Assembly: GCF_963662255.1 (NCBI RefSeq)
Contig: NC_085052.1
Coordinates: forward strand, 15,227,151 to 15,291,150
From: Cinclus cinclus
Taxonomy: Eukaryota; Chordata; Aves; Passeriformes; Cinclidae
Direction: 5' to 3'
DNA length: 64,000 bases
Shown here piece by piece: positions 37,301 through 49,700 of this stretch (within the stretch, counting starts at the first letter, position 1; every line of letters starts with the position of its first letter). The position numbers and the translations under genes were made by a program. The notes under the pieces are model-generated. The model ran no database searches. It was not told the origin of the DNA and saw nothing but the letters and a program-made list of their open reading frames with translations.

Positions 37301-40300
37301 GTAGTGCGGGGGGAACCGGCCGGGGGGCGGCCCCGCCGCCTTTGTGAGGCTCCGGCCATCGGAGCCGCCGCGGGGGCAGCGGGCGGAGGGCGCGCGCGGA
37401 GCTGGCTTTTGCGGGCTCGGAGCTCGCCGTGCGCTCCGTCCGTGGGCGCTGGGGCCGTCTGTCCGCGGCCGTGACAGCTGCTCCGAGCGGCCGGGCCGTG
37501 CTCCCGCTGCTCTCTGGAGAGGGGAAGGAAGGGCTCACGGTGCGCCCGGTGCTGCTCTTGCCATGGCTGTGTGGGTCCGGGTTTAAACTAGGCAGAAAGC
37601 ATTGTGTTATTGGAACAAAAAACCCTCGACCAACCAAAAACCCAGTGAAAGAAATGCTGGGTGCATTAAGAATAGTAGAGGATTTAGGCGATTGCTTAGA
37701 AGTTGCTTCTACTGTCTCCGAGTTGTTTGTTCTTCGGGACTGTTTTCATAAAGCTTATCTTAATACCAGGATTGCAAGTCAATTTAGAGTGACTGAACCT
37801 ACTAAAACCGTGCTTTTGTTGCCTAATGATACTCGATGAGCGGATTAATTTTCCCAGAGTCGTGACTGCTTTACTCTTTTTCGGTGATGGAGGGAAATAA
37901 GGGAAGGACACGATCGTTTATTTGCTATCAAAGTTATCTTTTCTAAAGCTAAGTTAGTGCTGTGAAAGGTGATTTATAAAGCTTAGTAGGTGGGAAGTTT
38001 GTGTGTGGGGTTTTGTTTCACTTATAGCACGTTTCAAAACTTTGGCTTTACATTAAAACTTTGAAAAATTTATGTGACTCTATTCCAACTTTATGTCATT
38101 AAGTTAAATGAGTCAAGTTAATTTCTGCTGGAAATGTAATTGTACTCAAAATCCTGCTTGAACACAGCGTGTTGGGTGCACAGTATATCTCATAAATTTA
38201 TTCATAATAACAGAGGACAGCACTGCTGTTGTGCTGCATACAAGACGAGGTACTGGCTACTAGGCAGGAATCCGGAGGGTTTTTTTCCCTACCAGTCCAA
38301 AATTTGTATTCAAAATAGATCATGGCACAGATTTTCTTATATGTGATGTTTCTAGGACCTTTGTTTTGTGGGGTCCTTCCCCCAAATCTGAGACCGTGTG
38401 ACCTTAACTAACTGCCTTCGAGCACACTAATCAGTGTCAGTGTGACATCTATCAGATCGGTCCGTGTTTTAACATACACGTGAGGTGAATGTTGGTTTGT
38501 GCACACCCCATTCCTCTTCCTAAGGTTTAGCTGGCTGTTAAGGGCCTTTTCCTGAGGGCATCAGCAGGAGACTGGGCAGCTCTAGCACATGCAAACGCCG
38601 AAGTACAAAGTTGCTCAAATTGAACTGTAGCAAGAAGGGGTTGAGTTAAACTATTGAACTTTGCATTGAAGCAACTGAGGAATAATTGCATGCCCTTGCT
38701 GTACAGCCTTTACAGCAGAGGTAATAACAACAGTCACGGTAAAAGCTGAAGTCACTCTGGCTAATTGCCCAAATGAAAGATGTTAAATTTTAAGTTGTTA
38801 ATGTTGTGCTGAAACAAAGTATTTTTTAGTTGTTCTGTAATACAGCAAATAGATTTTATTAACTGAAAAGGGATTCTGAAATCATGGGAACAGAAGGAAT
38901 AAGGGAGAAGTACTTTGAAATTTTCATTATAAATATTAAAATATCAGCTGTATTAATCTGGTACCACTTCAAACTATATTATGGTTTTAATAAAATTCCC
39001 TGCTGCTGTCCATCTAGGAGCTGAAGCTGCCCTCTTACAAAGGCCAGTCTCCCCAGCTACACCTGAGAAGATACTTTGCTGACCTGATTGCCATTGTGAG
39101 CAACAGGTTCAGACTCTGTCCTGCTGCACGACATCTGGCTGTGTATCTGCTGGACCTCTTCATGGACCGCTACGACATATCCACACAGCAACTGCACGTG
39201 GTTGCTCTTTCCTGTTTGCTTTTAGCAAGTAAGTATGTGGCACCAAACTTAAAAACCAGACTAATAGAGTCTACTGCCAAATGCAAGGCATGTCTTGGTG
39301 GGACAGAGCAGGTGGTGGAAACAAAGTGGTTATAAAGGATGAGCAGTGCATATCACTTTGTCCTGATTGGTAGAGCATTTCTTTAGACTTGTTTTGATTT
39401 CTCTTGGCACCCAATGAAACTGAGGGTGGGAAAAAACAAACTGTGATTAAAGACTAATGTTTATATTTGTAAACAAATTATTCCAATGTGAACTTTAAGA
39501 CCTGTGTTGTAGGAACAGAAAGACTGTCTTTGTAGGGGTATCTCAAAATAGGTACGTCCTGTGATAGAAATCAGAAATTTGCATATCTGTGATAAAGAAA
39601 GAAATTAAATAAACCATGAATGCACTGCATTCTGCTGATGGTGCTGTATAGTTCTAGAATACTCCAGATTTTGTAAATGGCAATGTTATTTAAGCAAGCT
39701 AATGCTAATATAAGTCCTGTATTGTCATATATAAAATGTAATGCAGGTAAAATACGTTGGTGAATGCACAGTACTTTGAAAACAGAATTAATTACAAGTA
39801 CTCATTTTGAACAGTGCTGCTTATATTGACCTCAGCTAGATTCTTGTGGCATGTATCCATTTTTCAACATTTGTGAAGCCCTTTTCAATATCCCTGAAAA
39901 TATATGGGTGCTGTTTCCTGGGAAACCTGCTGGCACTTGTTCTTAAACCAACAGATTCAGAGAAACTGGTCCTGACAGCAGAACTGTTGGTTTGCTTTCT
40001 GCTGATCTGTTTCTCTGAATCTATTCTCATTTTTTCCAGGAAGGGCTCTAGGCCCTCTTTGCAACAAAACTGGAGTGCAGTGGTGTGTTGCACAGTTTTC
40101 ATCTTTTCACTGCATCCCATATCCACCAATACAGCTAAACCAGAAAAGAGTTATTTTCAGATTCTTCTGAGGGTAGACTTTGACTAGGTGCCACCAGCCA
40201 GTAATCTTCTCTTGGCAAAGGATGTCGTGCCAAGTATGAAAACATTGCCTCAGAAACCAATCTAATCCATTTAGGAAAATGGACTGGCTTTGAACTAATA

Positions 40301-43300
40301 CAGGATTTTCAAATTAAATTCATGTTCTGAAGAGATTTTTTTGTTTGTTTGTTTGTTTTAAACGAACTTCTGCCATTGTTCAGGGCAAGCTGCAAGTAGA
40401 GGTCTGAAAGCCTGGAGTTTGCTTGCTCTTCTGAGAAGCAGTGTATGGGTTACTTCAGAGAGAAGCAAAATGCTGTTTTAAACTTTTGCCCTGTGTGGCT
40501 TTAACAAGCATTTTAATCAGTGGTGGCATGACACTGTTAATGTATCTGATAAGGTTAAAGAAGTAATAAGAGAAATTATTATGTCACTCCTGAGGTTTTT
40601 ATTTCTGTAATTACTGGAATATGGGAAACAAAAACTGGCAGACTGGCACTGGTATTGGATTAAGTCCTATATAAGTACCTCCACTGTTGAAAAAAGTAAA
40701 CGTTCACGTATGTTCAGTCCTGCAAAACTCAAAGAACGTGCATTTACAACCTATCACGTAGTATTGAATAGAAAGTGTAAGATGGAAAGAATTTGCAGTG
40801 AAGTTGAAATAGCACAACCGTAAGGCAAACTGTATGGAAATGTGACAGTTGTTTCTCTTATTAATGGGTTTCCTACATACACAATTTTGCTTTAAGCTAA
40901 AAGCATATAGGCCTGACAAGTTAAAAGTCCAAGGAAGGTTGCAGCAGTGTATGTGGCAGAGGGGGTTTTCAGATGCACATTGCTAAATCCACTTGTTTGC
41001 CAGATCTCAAATACAAAACTGTACCTACCATCACAGGCATTAAAAGGCAGCCAGGTTGGCTGGAGCTCTAGCTATGCTCTAATGAGTTTTAGATGCAAAA
41101 AGGGTGTGTGGGGGTGGGAGGGTGATTAAAGCCAAATGCTCTTGTGGTGTGTTTGCCAAGTCATAACAAAGTGGTATTTCATTGATGATGGGGACACATT
41201 ATACAATAATTTGGTGACAAAAACTTGCATATGCAATGTCAGTGATGTCCTAATATTCTGTTCTTGGCAGCTGGCTTCTGTGTGCTGGCATGAGAAAACC
41301 AACAGGAAACATGGCACTGCACAGTATCCTACACAGTGTTTGACATTATCTGCTGAAATTTAGCTTATTTTAATGCATACCCCTTTTTGTCTCTAATGAT
41401 ATAGTCCATCTGAGCTTTGCATCTGCAGAGTGTCAAGCTTGCTTGACATAGGAGAATTGAAATATGACCAACAAGACATTATCTGTAATCCATTTTATAG
41501 TTCATTTGTGCTGAACCTTTTTTTTTTTTTCCCCCTCCTCTTTCTGTTCACTTGAAGGTAAATTTGAAGAAAAGGAAGACAGTGTTCCCAAACTTGAACA
41601 GCTGAACAGCTTGGGTTGTATGACTAACATGAATTTGGTACTAACAAAACAGAATTTGCTTCATATGGAGTTGTTGTTGTTAGAAACATTTCAGTGGAAT
41701 TTGTGCCTCCCAACTGCTGCTCATTTCATCGACTATTATCTTTCTATTGCTGTCCATGAGACCGATCTTCATGATGGCTGGCCAATGGTTTGCTTAGAGA
41801 AGACTAAGTTATACATGGCAAAATATGCTGATTACTTTCTGGAAGTATCATTGCAAGGTGAGTTACAGATTTCACATAATGACTTCTTTGTTGTCTTGAC
41901 AGACAGTGTCAAACTTAATTTTTTTTTTTTCTCATTCCTTCTTTCTAGATCATGAATTTCTAAATTATGCCCCTTCTTTAGTCGCTACTGCATGTGTAGC
42001 TTCTTCAAGGATTATCTTGCGTCTCTCACCCACGTGGCCCACACGGCTGCATCACCTGACTGCCTACTCCTGGGACTTCCTGGTGCCATGTATTGAGCGA
42101 CTCTTAATGTGAGTTAACACCAGTGGCTTTCTTAAAGCCCATTTCTGCATCTGTTTATATGTCATGTTTAATTGCTGCCAACAGTGCAATTACATTTCTT
42201 TTTATAATTTCTATTCCTTTGCTCTAAAAGTACTTACAAATTAGGGAACACAAGTTTCGTAGATACATATTGTTAGGCAATAACTGGTTTTGCACTTTCC
42301 AAAAGAGAGAACTTTTATCAGATCTAATATCTTTCCTGATCTTTCAACAAATAAACTTCTGTGTTGCATTTCCATTGAACCTCTGGGATGCTTTGAGTAT
42401 CTTGAATAGCTTGTTCCCAATCTCTCTAGTCTGCTCTGAGAGCAAAGAGAGCGAGAAAGTGAAGAGTACCAAAGGCATAGGAGCTTTTATTGAGAAGCCT
42501 GTATGCCTTAGAAGTTCAAGGCATGCTCCAAAGAGGTGATGGATCAAACATGAAGACTGTTTGAGTGGCAGCTTTGGCAGGAGGGAGTGACCAGGACTTT
42601 GTGTCTATTTTTGCTGTATCCATTTTTGCATTACAGCTGACATGAGATAAAAATGCCAATGAATGCCAAGTGACCCTTCCTGGGAAGGCATATTACACAA
42701 TCTGCTTTCCCTTTACAGAAATTTGCTCTTGCGTAAGTCTAACATAGCTGTGATCAGTAGAAGCACAGCTGTGTCTGGAAGAACCACATCAGCCTTAAAA
42801 ATGTAATGTTATCACCCTTGATGGCCTCTGTTTGCTTCACTCCTGTATAATGAAAGGAGTAGTACCTAAAGCATGCAAGTGCTGTGGCAGAAGTGTTTGC
42901 AGTATTGCTCTGGAACAGGGGGACAGCACCATCAAAAAATTAGGAATGAAATGTGTAGGTGGCATCTGCTTAACCTCAGCATAGAATTGAGAGTGTGTCT
43001 AGATACATTTCAGACAGTTGTAAATCAAAGGGAATTCAGGTGGGCTGTGCTGGATAGACTAGTAAAAAGGTGAGAGGAAGAAAAAAGTGGTTTTGCTCTC
43101 CAGAACAGGATCCCATATGAATATGCATACAATCTTCAAGTACTGTAATGTAGATATTACAAACCTTTCTGATATCTTGTCTTTAGAAACCTTATGCTCT
43201 GTTTAATTTAAATGAGGTAGAAGCAGCAAGTTCAGGTTCTGGTAATCTGGCAGTTTATTGGGCTACTAAAGTACAGTAGCAAACTTTATTGCACTGTAAT

Positions 43301-43932
43301 TCTAGATGCTGTTTTATTACATGTATTGTACTTGGCTTTTATCTGTGTTTATTGCTATACAATGAAGTGAAATGCTGAAAAGAGAAACTGTACCCCAACC
43401 AAATTTTGAAACCTTAGGTGATTGTAAAGGGTAGCTAAAATTACTTGTTTTAAGAGCTTTGAAATCTGTCAGATATTTGCACTATTTTTAGAGTGCATCT
43501 ATTTTGATGCATTTTGTCCTTTCAATTTGTTTTAGTGCACACGATAACGACGTGAAGGAAGCAAACAAGCAGAAAGGACAACAGACTCAGTCTGCCCAAC
43601 ACGCTGTGTTTCAGCCCCCAGCTCCAAGTGCTCAGCAGCACGTACCACAGTATCTGCAGGCTCATCAGTCTTCCTTACAGTACCACCACTCAGCATCCCA
43701 ACAGCAAAGCTGCCAGCAGATATTATCATCCACTCACACAGCCTCTTACCCACTCCAGACTTGCCCTGCTGCCTTACAGACCAGTGCTCAGGCTCGAGGC
43801 CATGGACAGAGTGGCACTGCCATGTCTCTGGCTGTACCACTGGAAGTGAAGCCGTGTATAAGTGTCTCCTACAACCGGACGTATCAAGTGAATGGACGAT
43901 ATTCCTGTATTACTCCCTGCTTTGAGAGGTGA
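37232..43932 (+). CDS. CCNJ: CCNJ, cyclin J (five coding exons, 378 aa)
   Basis: The coding sequence is join(37232-37300, 39018-39228, 41558-41857, 41949-42108, 43536-43932), total 1137 nt including TGA. The product is an atypical cyclin. Drosophila Cyclin J binds Cdk1 and acts in oogenesis and early embryonic divisions; the vertebrate role is less clear. The protein starts [20 protein letters not shown]. The N-terminal cyclin box spans roughly residues 35-140 and contains [22 protein letters not shown] and LLLASKFEEK, with the conserved Lys and Glu region straddling the exon 2/3 junction. A second cyclin-type helical domain follows (HFIDYYL to the exon 4 end, about 145-247). The tail from about residue 248 is rich in Gln, His and Ser and ends ITPCFER. 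Length and sequence agree with vertebrate CCNJ throughout, with no frameshift. Every intron has GT/AG ends and phases close correctly. CCNJL is ruled out by near-identity to CCNJ. Confidence 0.96.
37301..39017 (+). other. CCNJ: CCNJ intron 1
   Basis: GC-rich for its first 250 bp (still CpG island), then AT-rich. A 136-codon frame at 37429-37839 crosses this change in composition and has no features, so it is a chance frame. Confidence 0.8.
39018..39228 (+). CDS. CCNJ: CCNJ coding exon 2 (start of cyclin box)
   Basis: The acceptor is CATCTAG and the donor is GCAA|GTAAGT. It encodes residues 24-93 plus one base of Ser94. The frame stays open past the donor for 35 codons, which is intron read-through rather than an alternative end. 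Confidence 0.95.
39229..41557 (+). other. CCNJ: CCNJ intron 2, containing a hairpin
   Basis: A 2.3-kb intron. Its one structured element is the inverted repeat at 39953-40022. The 113-codon frame covering that hairpin (39846-40187) has no recognisable protein features. Confidence 0.8.
39953..40022 (+). ncRNA. Long hairpin, pre-miRNA-like, in CCNJ intron 2
   Basis: AGATTCAGAGAAAC (39953-39966) pairs perfectly with GTTTCTCTGAATCT (40009-40022). Inside, four further pairs (39968-39971 with 40004-40007, one a G:T wobble) and a 7-bp stem AGCAGAA/TTCTGCT (39977-39983 with 39997-40003) close a 13-nt loop. The only interruptions are one mismatch and a 5-nt bulge. Size and shape suit a pre-miRNA or a small inverted-repeat element. 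There is no evidence of expression or processing. Confidence 0.35.
41558..41857 (+). CDS. CCNJ: CCNJ coding exon 3
   Basis: A long T/C tract precedes the acceptor CTTGAAG. The exon reads [20 protein letters not shown] onward and ends TTGCAAG|GTGAGT, leaving one base of Asp194. Confidence 0.95.
41949..42108 (+). CDS. CCNJ: CCNJ coding exon 4
   Basis: The acceptor TTTCTAG lies only 91 bp after exon 3. The exon encodes [20 protein letters not shown] and continues to the CIERLL helix, and ends AAT|GTGAGT within Ile247. Confidence 0.95.
42109..43535 (+). other. CCNJ: CCNJ intron 4
   Basis: AT-rich, with short chance frames only. No repeat or structured element noted. Confidence 0.8.
43536..43932 (+). 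CDS. CCNJ: CCNJ coding exon 5 (C-terminal tail and stop)
   Basis: The acceptor TTGTTTTAG is followed by T that completes Ile247, then [15 protein letters not shown]. The tail is Gln/His/Ser-rich and is the least conserved part of the protein. The stop TGA is at 43930-43932. Confidence 0.95.
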
Positions 43933-46745
43933 TAAGTACAAAACACTTTGTGCTTATTTGTTTGGGGTAGAGAGTTGTGTGGAAAATTGTTTCATTTTTT
44001 TGTTAAACCTCAAAAAAAGTTTGAGGGCAAAAAATGGAATTAAAAAAGGTGTCTTCCCAGAAAAAAAAAGCAACTGGATTGGCAACTGCTACCACAGCTC
44101 AAATAACAGCCTGCAAAAAGTTAGCACACACAGACCATCCTCTGAAAAAGAATCTGTATGCTTGGGGATAATACATTCTAACTCTGACACTCAGAATATT
44201 CTGCCTCTAATGTGTGTCTATGAAATACTACTCAAAAGAAGAACAGCTGTGGACTAACTACAGACTTATCTTTTAATGAAGGAGATATGCAGTATTATTT
44301 TGAAGATGTTTGTCATCCCACCGTACAGTATTAACACTTACTTTATACTAACTGAAATTTAAGAATCCACTGAATGCCAGACTTCTACAGGTACATGGAG
44401 ATCACAGGAAGAAACAAATCTCATGTGGATAACTCCATACTCATGCCCCCTTTTCACCACTTGTGTTGGTTATTTGCTTTAGGCTAACACACATGAATTA
44501 ACTGGTATTTTGGATAGTTTTTTAAGTTTTGTACCTTACAAGATAGACAATATATTTTTGCCTCTTTTAAACTCCCTATCTTTTTTGTGTTTAAAGTAAC
44601 TCTTTCATACTAACTCAGGGACTTTTCTACTCATTACACTGTGCTGCTGGTTTGTACACTAATGGGGTATAACTCGGGGAAGGAAGGCAGAGAGGGAAGA
44701 GACTATAGCAAATGGGGAGTGGCTTTTCTTCAGGGCATCTATGCAGAGTACCAAAGGGATATCTTAGTGTTCACAGAATGTAGATGTGAACTACTGCCCA
44801 GCAGTGTGATAATGGAAGAAAAGAGAAAGTTTCAGCTGAACTTATACTGTACAAGAACTACTACCGTGGCTGTGAATCCTCTGTGTACACGCACACAAAC
44901 ACACAAATATTATTAACAAACAGAAAGCATCCTCCAGTTGTACTGACAGTATCATTCCTACAGAAATAGTACTGTTAAATGCTGACAGAAATCCAGTTCT
45001 GTCATGCTTACAGTGGAGGGAAATTCTCAGGTAATAAAGGGGCAACTTTTTCTTCTACTATTTGGGAGTTCCAGAAGAAGATGTAGAGATTTGCTCTTCC
45101 CAAGTGGGTGGATCAAGTATATTTTGCAGAGTGAACTGCTTCATCACAAGTAAGGTGCTAATTACATAACTTTATGGAATTACATTATCTCCTGTGGAGT
45201 GGATAGTCTGAGGGTAGAAAGCTTCACTCATCCACCTCTTGGATGAAAATTATGGTAGAGATATTAATGGAGATGGTTTTTGGGATTCTTTGTGTGTTTG
45301 TAATTTTTTTTTTTTTGGGGGGGTGGTCGGTTGGTTTGTTTTTGTTTTGTTTGGGGTTTTGAGTTCGTTTGTTTTGTTGTGCTTTTTAAATACAAGAAGA
45401 TATCAGACTTTCTCCTGTGGTAGAAGTGGTATGAATGACAGGATTCTTACTACTTTTAATTATCTTTATAGTATATGGGCTTAAGGCTATTTCTGATAGT
45501 TTCATTTGTTCTTTTATCATCTTCTCCCCTGTCTTAGTAGCAGCACTTAAAATTGTGTACCATCAAATGACACTGAATTATTGTGAATCTTACAGAAACT
45601 GTTTTGAAAGCAGGGGCAATGATATTATCAATATGAAGATGAAGGCTTTATCACCATAAAGTTCAGAATAGAGGGAGGACAGCTGTGTTCATTCTTTCTG
45701 GGGCTAAATTATAACAGGCTACAAAAACCTATTTATTGTTGAGGAGAAGAAATCCTATTTCTCTTGTTTTGTCTTTTAAATCCCAATTTTTGTTGTGGGC
45801 TTTTGTAGCATAGATGTGCAAGTCAAGAAGAGTAGGAGGGTGAATGAAAAGGTGACCCTCTCCCTTTTATCCTAGAGAATCAACTTTGAAATAGGCATAG
45901 TGTGGTCAATTCCTTACTAAAATGCAAGTTGGTTTGGTTATTTTTCCTCTCTTTTCTTCATGTCTTAATATTTCCCTTTGTCTGAGGGTAATGTTAAATA
46001 GAGACTTTCCACCTCATAAGATGCCATGCTTTTTATTCAGCACTGTTATCCATTTTAGAGGGAAATGGACTTCTGCTGGTTTCATTTTGTTGCAATGCTG
46101 TATCCAAGTCCTCAGTGCTCTAACTACCTCTGATGCTATGAATGTACAGTCTTGTAATAGACCATGACTTGAAATAACAGCAGATGCCTGTAGCAATTTT
46201 TTTTCTGTAAAATCTTTAAGTCGGCTAACTTGTCATTTTTTTTTGTGACACAGCAGTATAGGCTTTTCTTTTTGGGGGTCTTAGTAAATTTATCCCATAG
46301 GCATTCGATATATAAAAATTTAACTAATACTTAACACTGGAATTATAATGGGTGGGGGGCTTATTCAGTTAGTTAATACCACAGATTTACATTGAATAGG
46401 GTATTTTTTATTTTACTATTTTAAGACATTAGGTCAATTGTAAAAAGATCCACTACATGCTGTTTGTTTTTAATTTATTACTTAGTCTGAGTTTTTTTCT
46501 GACACTACAGCTGCATCATGACTACAGAGAAAATGTACACTGAACAGTTTCAATCTATATTATTTAAAAGGGCTTTATCAGTGTACATTAGATATACACT
46601 GTTCTTACTATTAGAACCAAAATGTGTTTTTTATGGCATATAAGAATGGTGCTTCTAAATGCAAAATGTCCAAAACAATGGAATCTTTGTGAGTGCTATG
46701 CATTCAACTTATTTTTTAAAATAAAACTAGTTTTGAGTAAGAAGG
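43933..46745 (+). other. CCNJ: CCNJ 3'UTR (end inferred)
   Basis: The sequence after the stop contains AATAAA at about 45034 and a stronger candidate at 46720-46725. The latter is followed within 30 bp by GT-rich sequence (CTCTGGTGTGTATTATG), the usual downstream element. Several T-rich runs occur (45308-45316, 46198-46204). The frames inside it are chance. Confidence 0.5.
46720..46725 (+). terminator. CCNJ: Candidate distal CCNJ polyadenylation signal
   Basis: AATAAA with a GT-rich downstream region about 25-35 bases later. It is the best-formed poly(A) site after the CCNJ stop codon. Confidence 0.5.
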
Positions 46746-46749
46746 CTCT

Positions 46750-49700
46750 GGTGTGTATTATGCTTTATATTATGTGGGTTTTTTTTTTTTAATATGTAAA
46801 CTGTCTTGCCGTGTGTATGGGCTGAAGCTGTAGAGACTTCCTTTTCTCCCTCCCCCCTTGTTTTCTGTGACATATCATAAGCTTCAGGAGCACTCAGACT
46901 TCACAATTGAAAAAAAAAATAGGAAGGAAATCACACAGGAAGGGGCTTTAAAACTAATTGCAGCCACAGCATATGCTAAATATTGTACACTTCAACAATG
47001 AGTCTAATACACAGCTGTAACAAAGAAATAAAAAACAAAATAACTTGAGCAGTTCAACAGCCAGGGGGTGAATTCATTTTGTTCTCATATAACAGCAACC
47101 ATTAATACTGGCAATCTCAGATTTCTAATACTAGAAATAATTTAGTAGATGTAGGAATAGCCCCCTGTCAAAAGCTGCAAGCACTTGTGTTACTTACAAT
47201 AGCTGTGAAGGCTCAGTCATGCTGCAGGCAGAATAGAATCACATGATGCATTCTAGCACAAATATTTTTGATTGTTCTGAACTTCTGATAACTGCTGCTT
47301 ACTAGAAGTTCTGTTTCGTCCTAAAACTGTGCACATTTCATGTTTGCAGCAAGGCTGTGATAATGGCCTGAGTCACAAAATTTAATAAGCTTGCTTAAAA
47401 TTTCGTTTGAAGTTAGAAAACAAAATTGTGAGGCCTCTTAACTTTCACCCATCCATTTAGGAATAGACCACTGATAGTGAAAACCTTTTTGGAGGACCTA
47501 GGGGCAGAGGGAGAACAAGCTGTACTCCATCCCTGTAAGGAACAAGGGCAGTGCTCTAGTGTAATGACACCATGCATATTACATGGATACTTTGATCTGG
47601 AAAGTTTTGTCCTCACTTTTAAGGCAGCAAAAGTTAAGTCTGTCTAGACTGTGGCCTTCTCAAGGTTTTATATATTTTTTTTCATTGTAATCACAAAATA
47701 GGAACTACCCATGACATTTTTGAGTCTCCTAACAACTATAAGGACTGCCAAATACTTTTCAACATTTCAGTAGAAGTCTTAGCTTCAGAGTTGAAACTGC
47801 AAGTCTGAAGCTATTTTTGTGTTTGTACATAACAAGAAAAGCCTTATCTCTGCTTCCCAATGACCTGGATTCAGTATTTACTTGAAATGTGAGGATATTT
47901 ATGGTCTTCCAGCATTGCAAATTTAGCTTCAAATACGAATTTTAAAGTCAACATTTTAGTGACTGACGCATCACCAGAAATACAAACTTCTTGCAACTGT
48001 AATACTGTGGTTAAAATATATATAAACCAGAAAGTAATGTAGCATCTTCCTTTAATAATTAACTCCACATTCTGAATGTTCACAGAAACAGAAGTCTTGT
48101 GAGTAGATAAGGCCTTATCTGAGTGAGTGCAAGTACCCAGTTGGTCATCCTGTATTAAAAGGCAATTTTTCAAAACACCAAGTAAAGCAGCAATAACAAA
48201 ATGCACACTGTTATTTTTAGTCTGCATCTCAGTGGTATTTTAGAAATTGGGGTACAAGTACAATTGTGAAGCATACATTAGACTGCTCTTTCCTGGAATT
48301 AAATGTACAGCAAGAAATTCCTATAACTTCAATAAACAAGGCACGCATTCTGAGAAAGGAAAGCATTTTCCACTGAATATTAAAAAAAAACAAACAAAAA
48401 AAAATGTCTAACTGAATAATTATTTTCTCCTTAAACACCTTTTTCTAGATACCTTTTGGTATCTAAGTATCTTTGTCATATTTAAGAAAAGAAAGAATAT
48501 ATGTAAAGCATTGCTTAGAAGCTTTTAGGAAATTAAAACATAAAACTGAATAGAAGTAATTGAAAATTATTGTATGCACAATTACACTATGGATGTTTTG
48601 ATACTTGAGCTCACCAGATTGGGTATTTTAACACTTTCCTTCCCTTCAGTTTGACCTATGGATTTATCAGTGAGCCTCCATGCAGAAGAGAAGGACAGAT
48701 TGTCAATCTGCCTGTTGTTAACATCACGAAACATTTTGCCAAATGGTGTTCTGCTTTACCCTCTCAAATCACTATCAACTAAGTTACCTAGAGAAGAGTT
48801 CTCTATTTATTTTGCTTGTTTTAAGAACACTAACAGCAGCAAGGCTTTGTTAAGTGCTGCTGTATGCTTGGATGGACAGATGTTGCAGGAGGGTGGATGG
48901 CACTCCAGGCAGCAGCGCTGCAGATCTCCAGAGGTGGAGAAGTTCTTCAGAAATACCACAGAGCCTGAGTTTCCATGGAAAGTGCCTGTATTTTGGAGAG
49001 CAGTTCTATGCTTTGACCTTGCATCCCATCTGTGTTCATATCTTATCTTGGCTCCTGTTCGCTGTGGTGCAATAAGGACAATCTCCAAGGACTTGGATAT
49101 TCCATTCCCTCTTAGCAGAGGTTATGAATACCTTGAAGATTATCTGCACTGACAGATGAAGGAGTGGGCATGTGGCCACATCCTAAAGACAGCTGAATGA
49201 CCGATGTGAACATTGGATAAGGCCCTGCTGGGCAACAGGTTCTCTAGGAAAGTCCCCTTTAGACTTCTATACCTGGGTTTACGTTATGTGCCCTAAAGGG
49301 ATCCTCCCTCAAAACCGAGGTGGTTGTAAGTCTCTTTTGGGAATTTCTTGTAAAGTATCCTAAGACTTGAGAGAACTAGTTCCTAAAAAGGTAGCAAGTA
49401 TGCAGCACTACACCTACAAGAGACCATCAAAATTTTTTTCCACTTCCTCCATCAACCAGACTGTGAGAACACAAAAGTAGCTTGGAATCACTTCCATTGC
49501 CCCTTTCTCTTGGAAAAAAACCTGCTTGTTTTGTTTGTTTCCATAAGCCATTCCTGTTTATACTTGAGGTTAGTACATGCCTTGGGTTTTTTTAACAGGA
49601 AACCATCCTATCTCCACATTCTTAAATTCTCCCCTTTCACAAAGCAGTCAGTATTCTGGAGAGGATATAAAAGTATCAAGCTGTTTATAACATATCATCT

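Larger units (their letters stand above)
36620..37560 (+). promoter_or_regulatory. CCNJ: CpG island, CCNJ promoter and exon 1
   Basis: CpG-dense sequence surrounds the CCNJ start codon. There is no clear TATA box. It contains the CCAAT array at 36753-36831 and a G/C-rich leader. Two short upstream ORFs precede the main start: one from 36916 in strong Kozak context (G at -3, G at +4; 43 codons, stop at 37045-37047) and one from 37069 (15 codons, stop ending at 37116). Whether they are in the mRNA depends on the unmapped transcription start. Confidence 0.75.

Noticed and set aside
37429..37839. 136-codon ORF in CCNJ intron 1
   Set aside because: It crosses from the CpG island into AT-rich intron, with a sharp composition shift and no features; likely chance.
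39096..39335. Alternative CCNJ end by reading through the exon 2 donor
   Set aside because: The GTAAGT donor is consensus and the known family sequence continues exactly in exon 3, so the read-through is intronic.
39846..40187. 113-codon ORF in CCNJ intron 2 with a hydrophobic stretch
   Set aside because: It overlaps the hairpin and sits inside an intron with correct flanking exons; no recognised family.
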